Origin: Paludibacteraceae bacterium
Lineage (GTDB): Bacteria; Bacteroidota; Bacteroidia; Bacteroidales; Paludibacteraceae
Reading direction: 5' to 3'
Length of the DNA stretch: 64,000 nucleotides
Assembly (NCBI GenBank): GCA_017509715.1
Contig: JAFWOU010000029.1
Span: forward strand, 239,525-303,524
Shown piece after piece: positions 34,784 through 43,394 of this stretch. Numbering within the stretch: the stretch's first letter is position 1; the number at the start of each line of letters is the position of its first letter. The notes beneath the pieces are model-generated. The model worked only from the letters and a program-made list of their open reading frames with translations. It was not told where the DNA came from and ran no database searches. The translations under genes and the position numbers were made by a program.

Positions 34784-35539
34784 TTAGATGTGTTCCTCTA
34801 CGCCACGGAAGTGGACATTGAGTTCGTGGAGGTGCTCCAAGAGCGTGCCTAAAGAGGTGCCTTTGGTCATCTCTGCGAAGGCGTTGACATCCTTCGGGAA
34901 ACATTTACCGCCGTAGCCGTACTTGCCGTCCGGACCGGGAACGTAAGTGTGTGTGTCGTTGATATAGCCGGAGAGCAGTACGCCTGTATGTACCTTACGC
35001 CAGTCGGCACCCATCTTCTCGCAATACTCCTTGCAGGCGTTGAAGTAGGTCACTTTGTAGGCGCCGAATACATTATGCATGTACTTGGTAAGCTCGGCCT
35101 CAAGCGGCGACATAACGGTGAATTTCTTGCCGACAAAGATCTTGGTGAGCAGCTCTTGAGCGCCGGTGAAGACCATGGTCTGCTTGTTGAAGTCCTCGAT
35201 GAACGTACGCTCGGTGAGGAACTCAGGCATGTAATAGACGTTGTGGCCGGTCTCTTCCGACAGGCGAGCGCTCGTGCCGGGCAGAATGGTGGTGCGCACA
35301 AATACCGGTACGTCCGGCAGGTTCTTAATCAACTCGGTCATCAGGCGCAGATCTTGCGTGCCATCTTCCTCGGTGGGTACGTGAATCTGCAAGAATGCGA
35401 CGTCAATGTCGCTCAGGTCATCATTATACCCCTTGTACGGGTCGCTGATGAAGAGTTTACACTCCGGGTTGTTGTTCTCTAACCAATTTTTCAAGGCTCC
35501 TCCCACGAAGCCACATCCGATAATTCCAACTTTAATCAT
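34784..35539 (-). CDS. Short UDP-glucose/GDP-mannose dehydrogenase-family protein lacking the C-terminal domain
   Basis: 251 residues. Rossmann start KVGIIGCGFVGGALKNWL, then FVRTTILPGTSARL, VYYMPEFLTERTFIEDF and the catalytic-Cys motif KYGYGGKCFPKDVNAFAEM near residue 215. It ends about 35 residues later, without the C-terminal UDP-sugar domain that Ugd/WecC-type enzymes need (ugd next door has it). No frame break is visible, so it is a genuinely short family member. It may be an enzyme with another substrate or a helper of Ugd. It is the first gene of the 14-gene run, after the promoter at 35582-35613. Confidence 0.75.
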   Translation of the reverse strand: MIKVGIIGCGFVGGALKNWLENNNPECKLFISDPYKGYNDDLSDIDVAFLQIHVPTEEDGTQDLRLMTELIKNLPDVPVFVRTTILPGTSARLSEETGHNVYYMPEFLTERTFIEDFNKQTMVFTGAQELLTKIFVGKKFTVMSPLEAELTKYMHNVFGAYKVTYFNACKEYCEKMGADWRKVHTGVLLSGYINDTHTYVPGPDGKYGYGGKCFPKDVNAFAEMTKGTSLGTLLEHLHELNVHFRGVEEHI

Positions 35540-35581
35540 AATTCTATTTTTGTTTTATATTTATTTTTTTACAAAAAGCCT

Positions 35582-35613
35582 GCAAAGATACAACATTTTT
35601 TTCATATACGCAA
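35582..35613 (-). promoter_or_regulatory. Bacteroidota promoter for the polysaccharide run
   Basis: Minus strand TTG (35613-35611), 20 bp, TATCTTTGC (35590-35582). Extended -33 TTGCGTATATG, preceded by GTACGCGCGC. Confidence 0.87.
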
Positions 35614-35682
35614 GTGCGCGCGTACATTATTTTAGAAAAATCAAGAAAAAGCGCCTAAAATACGATTCTTTTTCCGTTTCGC

Positions 35683-35714
35683 TTTCGGCTTTCGACATTT
35701 TTTTGTAATTTTGC
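35683..35714 (+). promoter_or_regulatory. Promoter for the DUF2723 gene (variant type)
   Basis: TAATTTTGC at 35706-35714. The -33 region reads TTTCGGCTTTCGAC, almost the same as in the CDF promoter at 3422. Confidence 0.65.
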
Positions 35715-35782
35715 ACCGAATTTGGCGTAGTGTACGCTTTTTGAGAAAAAAATACTAACTAATAATACAAACAAAACAAGCA

Positions 35783-38700
35783 ATGAAACATTTCAAGTTA
35801 TGGAATACGCTTTGCGGCTGGATCGTGTTTGCGATCGCGGCAGCAACGTATCTCCTCACGATCGAACCTACTGCGTCTTTCTGGGACTGCGGTGAGTTCA
35901 TTGCGAGTGCCCACAAACTGGATGTAGGTCACCCGCCCGGAGCTCCGTTCTTTATGCTAATGGGGCATTTCTTCTCGCTCTTTGCGAGCGATGCAAGCCA
36001 TGTAGCGATGTGCGTAAATGCCCTTTCGGCCTTGGCAAGTGCGTTTACTATTTTGTTCCTATTCTGGACGATTACCGCCCTGGGACGTAAGTTGATTTCA
36101 CCCGACACGATCGGACGCGGAATTGCGTTGTTGGGTGCCGGTGCGGTAGGTGCTTTGGCTTACACGTTCTCCGACACATTCTGGTTCTCGGCCGTGGAAG
36201 GTGAGGTATATGCCTCGTCGTCGCTGTTTACGGCGGTGGTAGTATGGCTGATCCTGAAGTGGGACGAGAAAGCCGACGAAGAGGGGTCGGATAAGTGGCT
36301 GATACTCATTGCGTACCTGATGGGACTGAGTATTGGTGTCCACTTGCTGAACTTGCTGACTATTCCGGCACTGGTGCTGGTATATTATTTCCGTCGTTAC
36401 GAGTTTACGTGGACAGGTGTATGCCAGGCATTCGTGGCATCAGTAGCGCTATTGGCTGCTGTGCTGTACGGTATTATCCCCGGCTTCCCGACTATCGCAG
36501 GATGGTTTGAGTTGTTATTCACAAATGGTTTGAAAATGCCGTTCAATACGGGTCTGGCGGTATATATTGTACTGACTATTCTGGCTATCTGCTGGGCAGT
36601 GTATGAGTCGTACACAGATCGCTCGAAAGTGCGCGAGGTGATCTCGTTTGCGCTGGCATTTGCCTTGTCGGGTGCTGCATTCCTGTTTGGCAAGTGGTGG
36701 ATCGGAATAGGTGTGACGGCTATCGTGATTGCTGTGCTGCTGTCGCGCAAAGACTGGATTGATGCTCGTTGGCTGAATACGCTCACGCTGATGATCGCGA
36801 TGGTGCTGGTGGGATACTCGAGTTATGCGGTACTTGTCATTCGTTCGAATGCGGATACGCCGATGGATCAGAACTCGCCGGATAATGTCTTCTCGCTGAA
36901 GTACTACCTGAATCGTGAGCAGTATGGCGACACGCCGCTGCTGTACGGACAGACATACAATGCGCCGGTTGAGCTGGAGGTGAAGGGTAATATCTGCGAA
37001 CCCGTGGTGAAACGCGGTGATGCGCAGTATGCTCCTGCTCCTCACGTGGATGGCGAGCCCGACCGCTATGAGCGTACCGGTTACAAGGAGACATACCAGT
37101 ATATGAAGGAGTTTAAGATGCCTTTCCCGCGTATGTGGTCGCCGAACTCGAACCATGTAGAGGCCTACAAAGAGTGGGCTAATATCCATGGTCATCGTGT
37201 GCGCTATGAGTACTGCGGACGTCATGAGACGCGTTATTGCCCGACGTTTGGTGAGAATATGCGCTTCTTCTTCCGTTATCAGGTGAACTTCATGTACTGG
37301 CGCTACTTTATGTGGAACTTTGCCGGACGTCAGAACGACTTGCAGTCGTATGGTGATGTATCGAAGGGTAACTGGATCAGCGGTATTCCGGCTATCGACA
37401 ATGCCATGCTGGGTGACCAGTCGAAGTTGCCTGCCGAACTGCGCAACAACAAGGGACATAATGTATATTACATGTTGCCACTCCTGTTGGGTATCATCGG
37501 ATTGGTATGGCAATGCGGCAAACGCGTCGTAAAGGACGGCAAGGAGAAAAAGGAGGGATGGCAATCGTTCTCGATCACCATGCTGCTGTTCCTGTTGACC
37601 GGTTTGGCTATCGTGGTTTATCTGAACCAGACGCCTTATCAGCCTCGTGAACGTGACTATGCATACGTGGGTTCGTTCTATGCGTTCTGTATCTGGATCG
37701 GTATGGCAGTGATGGCTATCTACGACTGGTCGGAGCATGCGTTGAAGAACAAGTACGTACAGGGTGTGGCTGCGTTGTTGATCACGTTGGTTGCGCTACT
37801 TGTTCCGGCCCAGATGGCATCGCAGAACTGGGATGACCACGATCGTTCGGGTCGATTCTCATGTCGCGACTTTGGTGCTAACTACCTGAAATCGTGTGAG
37901 GACCAAGCCATATTGTTCTCGAATGGTGATAACGACACCTTCCCGCTGTGGTACAACCAGGAAGTAGAGGAAGTAGGCACTAATCTGCGTGTCTGCAACC
38001 TGTCGTACCTGCAAACGGATTGGTATATCAGCCAGATGAAACGTCCGTACTATGAGTCGGCCGCGCTGCCTATCTCGTGGGAATACAAAGACTTCATGCC
38101 CGGTAAGAATGAGTGGGTGCGCGTGGATGATAAACTCGGACGTCCGCTGGATGTGGCGACTGCGTTTAAGTTCATGCTCTCTGATGACAAGGATACCAAG
38201 ACTCCGGAAGGCGAAAACTACATCCCGGCTTCGCAGCTCTATATCCCGGGTGCAGATGGCGACTCGATCTTCTTCCGCAAGGCGTCGCGTTATACGCGCT
38301 CGGAGATGATGATCATGGAGATGCTTTCCACCAACCAATGGAAGCGCCCGATGTACTTCTGCGTGACGGTAGGTGGCGACTATTATCTGGGACTGGAGCC
38401 GTACATGGAATTGGTAGGACTTACGTATCGTATCACGCCGCAACGATCGGAGACTGGTCGTCCGCGCGTGAATGTGGACCTGATGTACGACAACATGATG
38501 CATAAGTTCGAATACGGCAATATGGATCAGCCGGGTATCTATATCGATGAGAACCTGATGCGTATGTGCAAGACCCATCGTTCGATGTTCTGCCAGTTGG
38601 CAGAGGAACTGGTGCAGCAGCACAAGGACGACTCGGCTAAGCAGGTACTGGACTACTGCGAGAAGGTACTGCCTGAGTATAATATTCCGTACGATCACTC

Positions 38701-38956
38701 ATCGGCATATATGGCTTCGATCTATGCGCTCATCGGCGAGAAAGAAAAAGCCAATGAGATGTTCGTGAAGATGGCCGATACTGCTGTGGAGTATATCACA
38801 TGGGGACGCTCGCTCAACCGTCGTCAACGTGCTTCGGTAGAGCAGACGCTGCGTACGCAACAGTATATCCTGCAGGTGATTCTTCAGGAGTGGAATCGCG
38901 CCGAGGAAACCGAATTGCTTGACAAATATGCTAAATATATTGAGATAGAACCATGA
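35783..38956 (+). CDS. DUF2723 family integral membrane protein (TMEM260-like)
   Basis: 1057 residues. The N-terminal ~350 residues and a second cluster at about 570-680 are membrane helices. The family signature ASFWDCGEFIASAHKLDVGH is near the start, within the first periplasmic loop of a GT-C-like layout, followed by HPPGAPFFMLMGHFF. The C-terminal ~350 residues are soluble (DNDTFPLWYNQEVE and a helical tail). Human TMEM260, in the same family, is an O-mannosyltransferase, so protein O-glycosylation is a reasonable hypothesis. It overlaps the G3E GTPase by 4 bp (ATGA). Full length, no breaks. Confidence 0.86.
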   Translation: MKHFKLWNTLCGWIVFAIAAATYLLTIEPTASFWDCGEFIASAHKLDVGHPPGAPFFMLMGHFFSLFASDASHVAMCVNALSALASAFTILFLFWTITALGRKLISPDTIGRGIALLGAGAVGALAYTFSDTFWFSAVEGEVYASSSLFTAVVVWLILKWDEKADEEGSDKWLILIAYLMGLSIGVHLLNLLTIPALVLVYYFRRYEFTWTGVCQAFVASVALLAAVLYGIIPGFPTIAGWFELLFTNGLKMPFNTGLAVYIVLTILAICWAVYESYTDRSKVREVISFALAFALSGAAFLFGKWWIGIGVTAIVIAVLLSRKDWIDARWLNTLTLMIAMVLVGYSSYAVLVIRSNADTPMDQNSPDNVFSLKYYLNREQYGDTPLLYGQTYNAPVELEVKGNICEPVVKRGDAQYAPAPHVDGEPDRYERTGYKETYQYMKEFKMPFPRMWSPNSNHVEAYKEWANIHGHRVRYEYCGRHETRYCPTFGENMRFFFRYQVNFMYWRYFMWNFAGRQNDLQSYGDVSKGNWISGIPAIDNAMLGDQSKLPAELRNNKGHNVYYMLPLLLGIIGLVWQCGKRVVKDGKEKKEGWQSFSITMLLFLLTGLAIVVYLNQTPYQPRERDYAYVGSFYAFCIWIGMAVMAIYDWSEHALKNKYVQGVAALLITLVALLVPAQMASQNWDDHDRSGRFSCRDFGANYLKSCEDQAILFSNGDNDTFPLWYNQEVEEVGTNLRVCNLSYLQTDWYISQMKRPYYESAALPISWEYKDFMPGKNEWVRVDDKLGRPLDVATAFKFMLSDDKDTKTPEGENYIPASQLYIPGADGDSIFFRKASRYTRSEMMIMEMLSTNQWKRPMYFCVTVGGDYYLGLEPYMELVGLTYRITPQRSETGRPRVNVDLMYDNMMHKFEYGNMDQPGIYIDENLMRMCKTHRSMFCQLAEELVQQHKDDSAKQVLDYCEKVLPEYNIPYDHSSAYMASIYALIGEKEKANEMFVKMADTAVEYITWGRSLNRRQRASVEQTLRTQQYILQVILQEWNRAEETELLDKYAKYIEIEP

Positions 38957-40206
38957 TTTCTGTAAATCAAATACCTGTCTTGCTGCTCACCGGCTATCTG
39001 GGGAGTGGCAAGACAACTCTTTTGAATCGAATCCTCTTGAATGAAAAGGGGATTCGATTTGCCGTTATTGTAAACGATATCGGCGAGGTGAATATCGATG
39101 CCGAACTGATCCAAAAGGGTGGTGTAGTTAGTCAGCAGGACGACAGCCTAATTGCTCTGCAGAACGGCTGTATATGCTGCTCGTTGAAGATGGACCTCAT
39201 CCAGCAACTGCACGACCTGATCAGTCAGCAGCCGGCCTTTGACTATATTGTCATTGAGGCCAGCGGAATATGCGAGCCGGCGCCTATTGCGCAGACGATA
39301 TTGTCGTATCCGCAGATGGTGCCGCAGTTTGCCAAGGACGGCATTCCGGCGCTGGATTGCATCTGCTCGGTGGTAGATGCGATGCGAGTGCGGGATGAGT
39401 TCATGGACATGCTGACAACGGATGATAAGCGACTGAAGGCGAAGGAAGACGACTTGGCTTCGCTGGTAACGGAGCAGATCGAGTTCTGCAACGTCATCCT
39501 GCTCAATAAGGTGGACGAAGTGAATACGGAGGACCTGGAGCATATACGTGCTATCATACGTGCTATCCAGCCGAAAGCGGAGATTATCGAGTGCAACTAC
39601 TGCGATGTACCGCTGGAGCGGTTGCTTCATACTCATAGTTTCAACTTCGAGGCCGTAGCTACTTCCGCTACTTGGATCCATGAGGTAGAATCGCCTCATC
39701 ATGATGATGACGATGATGAGGAGGAGCATGAGCACCATCATCATGATCATGAGGATCATTCGCATTGCGATCATGAGCATGGCCATTGCGTGCACGAACA
39801 TCATCACCATGACCATGAGCATGGACACTCGCATATGGAGGAGTTTGGAATTTCCACTTTTGTGTACTATGCTCGTCGTCCGTTTGATCTAGGACTGTTT
39901 GATGAGTTCGTGGCGGCTCATTGGCCCAAATCGGTCATTCGCTGCAAGGGCATGTGCTACTTTGAGGAAGAGTACGACATGTGCTATCTGTTCGAACAGT
40001 CGGGACGTCAGTTCAACCTGCGTCAGGCCGGACAGTGGTATGCTACCATGCCTGAGGATGAACTGGAGGCTATGAAGCAATCGGACGCCACACTTCGGGC
40101 CGATTGGGACCCTCAGTATGGCGACCGTATGCAAAAACTCGTCTTTATCGGTCAGAATATGGACCGCAAGGCGATAACAGATGCCTTGGACTATTGTCTG
40201 GTCTGA
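38953..40206 (+). CDS. G3E-family GTPase (CobW/ZNG1-like metal chaperone) with His-rich loop
   Basis: 417 residues. Walker A in LLTGYLGSGKTTLLNRIL (residues 11-28), the metal-binding CxCC in NGCICCSLKMDL (C73, C75, C76), VIEASGICEPAPI, and NKVD. Residues about 248-295 are an extraordinary run of His, Asp and Glu (HEHHHHDHEDHSHCDHEHGH and further), a metal-sensing or storage loop found in zinc-type members. The CobW C-terminal domain follows (FDLGLFDEFVAAHWPKSVIR, RQFNLRQAGQWYATMP). The family delivers zinc or other metals to client enzymes; the 4-bp overlap with DUF2723 suggests that protein or a co-regulated metalloenzyme as partner (inference). Confidence 0.9.
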   Translation: MISVNQIPVLLLTGYLGSGKTTLLNRILLNEKGIRFAVIVNDIGEVNIDAELIQKGGVVSQQDDSLIALQNGCICCSLKMDLIQQLHDLISQQPAFDYIVIEASGICEPAPIAQTILSYPQMVPQFAKDGIPALDCICSVVDAMRVRDEFMDMLTTDDKRLKAKEDDLASLVTEQIEFCNVILLNKVDEVNTEDLEHIRAIIRAIQPKAEIIECNYCDVPLERLLHTHSFNFEAVATSATWIHEVESPHHDDDDDEEEHEHHHHDHEDHSHCDHEHGHCVHEHHHHDHEHGHSHMEEFGISTFVYYARRPFDLGLFDEFVAAHWPKSVIRCKGMCYFEEEYDMCYLFEQSGRQFNLRQAGQWYATMPEDELEAMKQSDATLRADWDPQYGDRMQKLVFIGQNMDRKAITDALDYCLV

Positions 40207-40217
40207 CGGGAGAATTC

Positions 40218-41015
40218 CTACAGTCTGGCCGAGAGTAGTTCGTAGTACTTAGGCGAAACGCGTATGGGCTTGAGATCCGGATGGTCCAGTTCGGCCACGA
40301 TCATGCCTTCCTTATCGCGACGCAGTACTTTGACGTGTTGCGGATTGACATAGTAGGAACGCTGGCAACGCACAATTCCGTGCTGTTGCATCAATTCTTC
40401 CAGCGATTTCATCGAGTTGCGGAGCGTGTATTCTTTTACACGCTCTGCTTCTATATAGCGTATGATGACGTAGTTCTCGTCGGCCTGAATATACTGGATG
40501 GCATTGGCGGCAATGACGAGTTTAAGTCGTTGCGTGTTGTCGTAGAAGCGAATCAAGTCATCGTCCGCATCCTTGGGTTCTTCGGATATACCGATAGCGG
40601 TGTAGAGTAGGTTGATGACGAGGTAGGGATATATCGTGCTAGCAAAGATCAGTACAGCCGAATGACCTACTGCTTCGAAATAGGGATATTCTCCCCGATA
40701 CATGAGTGCCATATACATACCTACGAACAGGCTCATGCTAAGCCACTCGCATGCGTACCAAACGATATATCGCAACCATGTCAGCGGGATCCACTTGCGG
40801 TAGGCTCGCATGATGATGCGACTCAGGCTGAGCACACCGAATACGATGCACATAATGATGAGCAGGTTGAACGTACTCTTGCCTTCGCCCATATCGAGCC
40901 AATTCATTGCCCATGCGGGTTCGTACAATAGGTAGAATACCAGCAACCAGATCGGCACAATTAGCGCATGTGCCAGTAGGGAAGAAACGGACGTGATTTT
41001 TCTTGGAGTCTCCAT
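40218..41015 (-). CDS. LytTR-type DNA-binding protein with four membrane helices
   Basis: 265 residues from the ATG at 41015; a TTG 12 bases upstream is also open but less likely. Residues about 10-150 hold four hydrophobic segments (LIVPIWLLVFYLLY, LLIIMCIVFGVLSL, WLSMSLFVGMYMALM, SAVLIFASTIYPYLVI). The C-terminal ~100 residues are a LytTR domain: NAIQYIQADENYVIIRYIEA, YTLRNSMKSLEELMQQHGIV and RCQRSYYVNPQHVKVLRRD. There is no receiver domain, so it would bind DNA from the membrane. It faces a GDSL hydrolase gene across a region with three copies of TGTGACRAAWT (41048-41166), a likely operator. Confidence 0.86.
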   Translation of the reverse strand: METPRKITSVSSLLAHALIVPIWLLVFYLLYEPAWAMNWLDMGEGKSTFNLLIIMCIVFGVLSLSRIIMRAYRKWIPLTWLRYIVWYACEWLSMSLFVGMYMALMYRGEYPYFEAVGHSAVLIFASTIYPYLVINLLYTAIGISEEPKDADDDLIRFYDNTQRLKLVIAANAIQYIQADENYVIIRYIEAERVKEYTLRNSMKSLEELMQQHGIVRCQRSYYVNPQHVKVLRRDKEGMIVAELDHPDLKPIRVSPKYYELLSARL

Positions 41016-41047
41016 AAAATCTCTCAAATTTTAGTCTATTTTTCAGT

Positions 41048-41166
41048 TGTGACGAAATACTAACTACTGAAATTTTGTCACATATATTGCTGTTTAGTCT
41101 GCTTTTATATATGTTTTATCAAAATCTATGCCAAACTATCACTATTATTTCCAGATGTGACAAATT
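41048..41166. promoter_or_regulatory. Three copies of TGTGACRAAWT in the divergent LytTR/GDSL region
   Basis: 41048-41058 (plus), 41072-41082 (minus; with the first it forms an inverted repeat with a 13-bp gap), and 41156-41166 (plus), the last lying between the -33 and -7 boxes of the hydrolase promoter. Looks like an operator. It is not the classical LytTR consensus. Confidence 0.55.
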
Positions 41167-41180
41167 GGCAGTAATTTTGC
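41149..41180 (+). promoter_or_regulatory. Promoter for the GDSL hydrolase
   Basis: TAATTTTGC at 41172-41180 with a weak TTC at the -33 position; a repressor- or activator-dependent promoter would fit. Confidence 0.6.
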
Positions 41181-41251
41181 ACCGGATTTCGAAAAGAACT
41201 GCTCCGAAATCCGCGAAACAGATTGTGAAACATTTTAAAAAGACTGGACAT

Positions 41252-41962
41252 ATGAATGAGAAAATAGTAAATAAGGTTGTAGCATTGGGTGATTCGATTA
41301 CCAAGGGTATTGTGTTGGACGGAAGCCGGTATAAAATACTGAGTAATTCGTTTGTAGACCAATGCCAAGAGGAGCTCTCTCTTCCTATAGATAATTACGC
41401 GCGTATGGGGTGCACCATAGAACGTGGACTGGAGATATTGGACAAGCACGAAGCTTCTATTCGCGAGTCGGATATTACGTTTTTGGAGTATGGAGGCAAC
41501 GATTCGGACTTCACGTGGCAGGAGATTGCCGACGCGCCTCAGTTGCAACACTACCCCCATACTGAGTTACCGCTCTTCACGCGTAAGTATCAGGAGATGA
41601 TACAACGTGTACGTGAATGGGGAAGTCAGCCGGTGTTGCTCTCCTTGCCGCTGATGGATCATGAGCGTTTCTTCCGTTTTGTAACGCGTGACATGGATGA
41701 AGCTTCGACGAATAGTATTATGGGATGGTTGGGAGGCCAAATAGAGCGTATCCGCAACTACCACGACATGTACAACCTGCAACTCTTCCGTCTGGCGGCT
41801 CAGGAGCGCGTGCCCATCGTGGATATCACGTCGCCGTTCCTGGTGAATACAGATTATACGCAATGTCTTTGCGAGGACGGAATTCACCCTTCGTCGTTGG
41901 GACATGATATGATAGCTACACAAATTTTGCAAAATTGGAAGCCTTTACTTTCATCTTTCTGA
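41252..41962 (+). CDS. SGNH/GDSL-family hydrolase
   Basis: 236 residues from the ATG at 41252. The open frame extends upstream to 41075, but that part lies before and across the promoter, so the later start is chosen. The catalytic blocks are seen: VVALGDSITKG (nucleophile Ser15), FLEYGGNDSDF (oxyanion Asn) and CEDGIHPSSLGHDMIA (Asp and His). There is no signal peptide. Enzymes of this fold act as esterases, lipases or deacetylases of glycans; the substrate is unknown. Nearby envelope genes suggest acyl or acetyl removal. Confidence 0.86.
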   Translation: MNEKIVNKVVALGDSITKGIVLDGSRYKILSNSFVDQCQEELSLPIDNYARMGCTIERGLEILDKHEASIRESDITFLEYGGNDSDFTWQEIADAPQLQHYPHTELPLFTRKYQEMIQRVREWGSQPVLLSLPLMDHERFFRFVTRDMDEASTNSIMGWLGGQIERIRNYHDMYNLQLFRLAAQERVPIVDITSPFLVNTDYTQCLCEDGIHPSSLGHDMIATQILQNWKPLLSSF

Positions 41963-41979
41963 CAATTGATAAAAAATAT

Positions 41980-42011
41980 TTGCGTATTCCAACAATTTTG
42001 TGTAACTTTGC
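41980..42011 (+). promoter_or_regulatory. Bacteroidota promoter, capA-like gene
   Basis: TTG (41980-41982), 20 bp, TAACTTTGC (42003-42011); -33 TTGCGTATTCC. The start codon follows at 42030, leaving a leader of only about 14 nt. Confidence 0.83.
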
Positions 42012-42029
42012 CTCCGATTTCGTAGTAAT

Positions 42030-43106
42030 ATGAATTGGAGGCAATTTTTTGGATGGACGCTTGTCGTTCTATTGGTGATAATTGAGTTAGCCGGCGTGAC
42101 CTGTTTGGTGCTGGCCTATCGCTATAATTGCAGTCTGGAGGAGTCGGCATCTGTCGTGCCGACGGAAACGGTGGTGACGGATACGTTGGTTGTCGTGCCG
42201 GAGCCTAAGGCGGTGGAGTTTTCCATTGTGGTGGCGGGCGATGCGATGATGCATATGCCGCAACTCTATCCGGCTATGTTGCCGGACGGAACCTGTTCGT
42301 TCGATACCTGCTATCATGCTATTGCGCCTGTTTTGGCACGCTATGACGCGGCTGTGGTGAATCTGGAGACGACGTTGCCGGGTGGCGGGTATTCGGGTTT
42401 TCCGCGTTTTGGTGCTCCGGACGCGTTTGCCGAAGCATTGCATCGTGCCGGATTTGGTGTTTTTCTGATGGCCAACAACCATTGTTGCGACAAGGATCGG
42501 CGTGGTATGCTGCGCACGTTGTCTGTATTGGACTCGCTGGGTATACAGCATGTGGGCGTCTATCGTGATGTGCAAGAGCGGGATAGTTTGTATCCCTATA
42601 TGATGGATCATCAGGGGCTGCGCGTGGCTTTACTCAATGCGACGTATGGCACGAATGGCTTGCCTGTACCGGCCGGAATGTGCGTCAACCTGCTGGATAC
42701 TGTGGCTATTTGTGCGGATATAGCGAGGGCGAAAGCGTTGCAGGCGGATGTGATTATTATGATGCCACATTGGGGCGAGGAGTACCATCGGCAACCGATG
42801 CCCGAGCAACGCCAGATGGCACGATGGTTGCTCGGTCATGGCGTAGATCATATTGTGGGCTCGCATCCGCACGTGATAGAACCCGTAGAGACGGTAGACG
42901 ATTCATTGGGAGGAAAGCATATCGTGGCATATAGTCTGGGCAACCTGATCTCCTCGCAACAGCAGCGCGAGCGTTCGGAGAGCCTATTGCTGGGTTTGCA
43001 TTTCCGAAAAGACACGACAGGTACGACACTCACGGCCTGCGATACCATACTCACTCGAGTTCGTCGAGAGGCAAATCAGCAACCGATTTTGGAGGTTGTA
43101 GAGTAG
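42030..43106 (+). CDS. CapA-like metallophosphatase-fold protein (PGA_cap domain)
   Basis: 358 residues: an N-terminal membrane anchor (about 9-30, WTLVVLLVIIELAGVTCLVL), a linker, then the capsule-synthesis CapA domain. Metal-site motifs: IVVAGDAMMHMPQL, AAVVNLETTLPG, GFGVFLMANNHCCDKDRRG, IIMMPHWGEEY and VDHIVGSHPHVIEPVE. Proteins with this domain act in poly-gamma-glutamate capsule synthesis in Bacillus, but many Bacteroidota members stand alone; with no capB/capC here its substrate is unknown. It has its own promoter. Confidence 0.85.
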   Translation: MNWRQFFGWTLVVLLVIIELAGVTCLVLAYRYNCSLEESASVVPTETVVTDTLVVVPEPKAVEFSIVVAGDAMMHMPQLYPAMLPDGTCSFDTCYHAIAPVLARYDAAVVNLETTLPGGGYSGFPRFGAPDAFAEALHRAGFGVFLMANNHCCDKDRRGMLRTLSVLDSLGIQHVGVYRDVQERDSLYPYMMDHQGLRVALLNATYGTNGLPVPAGMCVNLLDTVAICADIARAKALQADVIIMMPHWGEEYHRQPMPEQRQMARWLLGHGVDHIVGSHPHVIEPVETVDDSLGGKHIVAYSLGNLISSQQQRERSESLLLGLHFRKDTTGTTLTACDTILTRVRREANQQPILEVVE

Positions 43107-43198
43107 GCGGTAGAGGTGGTCTATAGGACCAATTAGGCCGATAAAATGGTGTATTTTACAAAAAATGAGGGGTAAAATGCATTTTTTTGCAAAAATAT

Positions 43199-43230
43199 TT
43201 GCGTATGTCAAAAAAAAGCAGTACTTTTGC
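43199..43230 (+). promoter_or_regulatory. Bacteroidota promoter, tRNA-Glu
   Basis: TTG (43199-43201), 20 bp, TACTTTTGC (43222-43230); -33 TTGCGTATGTC. Confidence 0.87.
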
Positions 43231-43261
43231 ACCCGCTTTTGAAAAAGAGCGCGTAACTAAC

Positions 43262-43333
43262 GGTGCTATCGTCTAGCGGTTAGGACAAAAGATTCTCAAT
43301 CTTTAAACCGGGGTTCGATTCCCCGTAGCACTA
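43262..43333 (+). tRNA. tRNA-Glu (anticodon CUC)
   Basis: 72 nt cloverleaf. Acceptor stem GGTGCTA with TAGCACT (one G-U at the first pair), D-arm with GTCTAGCGGTTAGGAC, anticodon stem AAGA/TCTT with loop TTCTCAA giving anticodon CTC, and T-arm CCGGGGTTCGATTCCCCG. Discriminator base A; CCA is not encoded. Reads GAG codons. Confidence 0.96.
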
Positions 43334-43336
43334 CAA

Positions 43337-43372
43337 GAGAGGAGGACACTACGGTGCCCTCCTCTTTTTTTT
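43337..43372 (+). terminator. Terminator after tRNA-Glu
   Basis: Stem GAGGAGG (43339-43345) with CCTCCTC (43358-43364) and inner CAC/GTG pairs, then a run of eight Ts. Confidence 0.92.
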
Positions 43373-43394
43373 GAATACCAGATCTCGTAGAATC

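Noticed and set aside
39692..39838. His-codon run in the G3E GTPase considered as a microsatellite or CRISPR-like repeat
   Set aside because: CAT/GAT triplets are in frame in an intact gene whose family commonly has His-rich loops; no spacer-repeat structure.
43111..43135. Terminator after the CapA-like gene (TGGTC-TATAG-GACCA)
   Set aside because: Only a 5-bp stem without a T-run; too weak to list as a feature.
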